Shown here: positions 62,725 to 64,000 of the stretch, one piece after another
Position numbering within the stretch: position 1 is the first letter of the stretch
Layout of the letters: each line of letters opens with the position of its first letter
Source: Dongia rigui
GTDB lineage: Bacteria > Pseudomonadota > Alphaproteobacteria > Dongiales > Dongiaceae
DNA: 64,000 nt
Assembly: GCF_034044635.1 (NCBI RefSeq)
Contig: NZ_JAXCLX010000001.1
Coordinates: 1,798,001 to 1,862,000 of the forward strand
Direction of reading: 5' to 3'
Translations under genes and position numbers: made by a program
The notes under the pieces: model-generated
What the model was told of the DNA's origin: nothing
The model's database searches: none
What the model saw: only the letters and a program-made list of their open reading frames with translations

Positions 62725-63666
62725 ATGGGCTATATGCGAACCGCTTTGCTTCTGGCCGCCATGACCGGCCTGTTCCTGGCGGTGGGTTATGTCATCGGCG
62801 GGCAGACGGGCATGGTCTTCGCCTTCGGCCTGGCGCTGGTGATGAACCTGTTCGCCTATTGGAACGCCGACAAGATCGTCCTGCGCATGTACCGCGCGCA
62901 GCCGGCGGACGGACATCCGCTGGAAGGCATCGTGGCCGATCTGGCGCGCCGCGCCGGCCTGCCGATGCCAAAGGTCTATATCATCGACAACGATCAGCCC
63001 AATGCCTTTGCCACCGGCCGCAACCCGGAGAATGCGGCGGTCGCCGCGACGACAGGCTTGCTGCGCATGTTGAACCGCGATGAGATCGCCGGCGTCATGG
63101 CGCATGAGTTGGCCCATGTGAAGAACCGCGATTCGCTTACCATGACCATCACCGCTGTTCTCGCCGGCGCCATCGGCATGCTGGCAAATTCGCTGATGTT
63201 CATCGGCTTGGCCGGCGGTCGCGATGAGCGCAACAGCCCGCTGGGGGGCATCGGCGCGCTGGTGGTCATGATCCTCGCCCCACTCGCCGCCATGCTGGTG
63301 CAGATGGCGATTTCGCGCGGGCGCGAATATGAAGCCGATCGTGTCGGCGCCGAAATCAGCGGCCAGCCGCGGGCCCTCGCCAGCGCCCTCAACAAGATCG
63401 CCCATGGCGCCGAGGTGATCGACAATGAGGTGGCGGAAGGCAATCCGGCGACGGCACATCTCTTCATCGTCAACCCGCTGCATGGGCGCGCCGGCGACAG
63501 CCTGTTCTCGACCCATCCCGCCACCGCCAACCGCATCGAGCGGCTACTGGCGATGGAATCAGGCGGCATCGCCACGGGCTTCTCGGCCACCACGGCAGCA
63601 CCGCGTCCGGCAACCCGCCGTTCCTCGATCCCGACCGTTAATCGCCCGAAGGGTCCGTGGAGCTGA
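62725..63666 (+). CDS. htpX: membrane zinc metalloprotease HtpX
   Basis: This 313-residue inner-membrane protease has four hydrophobic segments, two near the start ([38 protein letters not shown]) and two around 150-205. The zinc motif is [10 protein letters not shown] and the third ligand is the glutamate in [11 protein letters not shown]. It degrades damaged membrane proteins. I chose ATG 62725, with AAGGAG eleven bases upstream; GTG 62713 and ATG 62734 are alternatives. The C-terminal 35 residues are a basic tail. Confidence 0.93.
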   Translation: MGYMRTALLLAAMTGLFLAVGYVIGGQTGMVFAFGLALVMNLFAYWNADKIVLRMYRAQPADGHPLEGIVADLARRAGLPMPKVYIIDNDQPNAFATGRNPENAAVAATTGLLRMLNRDEIAGVMAHELAHVKNRDSLTMTITAVLAGAIGMLANSLMFIGLAGGRDERNSPLGGIGALVVMILAPLAAMLVQMAISRGREYEADRVGAEISGQPRALASALNKIAHGAEVIDNEVAEGNPATAHLFIVNPLHGRAGDSLFSTHPATANRIERLLAMESGGIATGFSATTAAPRPATRRSSIPTVNRPKGPWS

Positions 63667-63673
63667 GACGCGC

Positions 63674-64000
63674 TTACCCCAGGAATGCGCCGTTTTCTGC
63701 CACAACCCGTCCATGCGCGATGACCGTGCGGTCGCTGCGGCGTTCGGCGATGGCCATGCCGACATTCCCCGCCTCGACCAGCACCAGATTTGCCGGATGC
63801 CCGACGGCCGGCCCGTAATCCTTGAGGCCGATGGCGCGGGCACCGCCTTCCGTCACGCAATCGAAGGCCGCGGCCAGTTCAGCATCCTTGGCGAGGTCGA
63901 AACGCAGGCAGAGGAACAGGGCCCGGTCCAGCATGTCGCCGGTGCCCAGGGGCGACCAGGCATCGCGGATGCCATCCGACCCCATGCAGACATTGACCCC
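63674..64000 (-). CDS. cytosine deaminase-like amidohydrolase, C-terminal part
   Basis: The frame runs off the right edge of the window, so only about 108 C-terminal residues are seen. GVNVCMGSDGIRDAWSPLGTGDMLDRAL matches the region after the last metal-binding aspartate of CodA/amidohydrolase proteins, and KDYGPAVGHPANLVLVEAG is the usual end of the beta-sandwich. It would deaminate cytosine or a related compound. It is convergent with htpX; in many alphaproteobacteria rsmB follows htpX instead. Confidence 0.82.
   Translation of the reverse strand, partial: GVNVCMGSDGIRDAWSPLGTGDMLDRALFLCLRFDLAKDAELAAAFDCVTEGGARAIGLKDYGPAVGHPANLVLVEAGNVGMAIAERRSDRTVIAHGRVVAENGAFLG

Overview
The window is GC-rich, densely coded bacterial chromosome. 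It looks like an alphaproteobacterium, most likely of the Rhodospirillales. The evidence is gene content and order: a Tim44-like protein beside MltA, FxsA, SecB and Smr; a MucR-type regulator; a Fur homologue without the classical CxxC pair; ornithine-lipid genes olsB-olsA; and SdhAF4 next to HtpX. Genus is inference only. I see no rRNA, tRNA, CRISPR array, transposase, integrase or phage gene.

Layout. 1-3131: an ABC-2 type exporter (membrane fusion, ATPase, permease) and a small lipoprotein. 3137-8908: an orphan NMT1-like binding protein divergent from a trans-3-hydroxyproline dehydratase-type gene that overlaps gpsA, then a universal stress protein, an acetyltransferase and a Sel1/serine-protease fusion. 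9047-14192: an aldehyde dehydrogenase, an EamA permease and a Na+/H+ antiporter with a cyclic-nucleotide-binding-like tail. 14352-27051: a housekeeping block (coaE, murI, dnaQ, mltA, tim44, fxsA, secB, smr), interrupted by a VOC protein, an AraC regulator and a complete lutABC lactate-oxidation operon. 27149-35439: an SDR, a LysR gene divergent from a DmdA-like gene, pgk with an overlapping unknown gene, a duplicated bicupin, azlCD, a Nudix enzyme and an acetyltransferase. 35550-46888: HrpB, an OmpR-type two-component pair, thrS-infC, a hexapeptide-repeat protein, an aldo/keto reductase, a DUF1127 protein and a class III cyclase. 47131-61102: nfuA, tsaB, rimI, mucR, fur and olsBA, with an accessory stretch between nfuA and tsaB (nitroreductase, sarcosine dehydrogenase-like flavoprotein with divergent LysR, lipoprotein, marR-emrAB, VanX-like dipeptidase). 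61233-64000: DUF1653, DUF1223, a 52-residue SdhAF4, HtpX and a truncated cytosine deaminase-like amidohydrolase.

Many genes are tightly coupled by overlaps of 1 to 8 bases. Several starts are not ATG: TTG at 8908, 11719, 22880, 34684 and 52728; GTG at 20874, 58953 and 61433; and ATA at 42545 for infC, where a non-standard start is typical of autoregulation. Two families of intergenic palindromic repeats recur: three copies of a CCCCTCACCCCAACCCC type and six copies of a GTCATCCC...GGGATGAC type. They often sit at the edges of inserted genes.

No obviously new multi-gene system is present. The best leads are the mosaic repeats, the infC leader with its ATA start, a possible structured RNA before fxsA, the Pho-box-like repeat before the two-component operon, the lut operon coupled to mltA/tim44, the SDR lacking its catalytic Ser and Tyr, and the unknown gene overlapping pgk.
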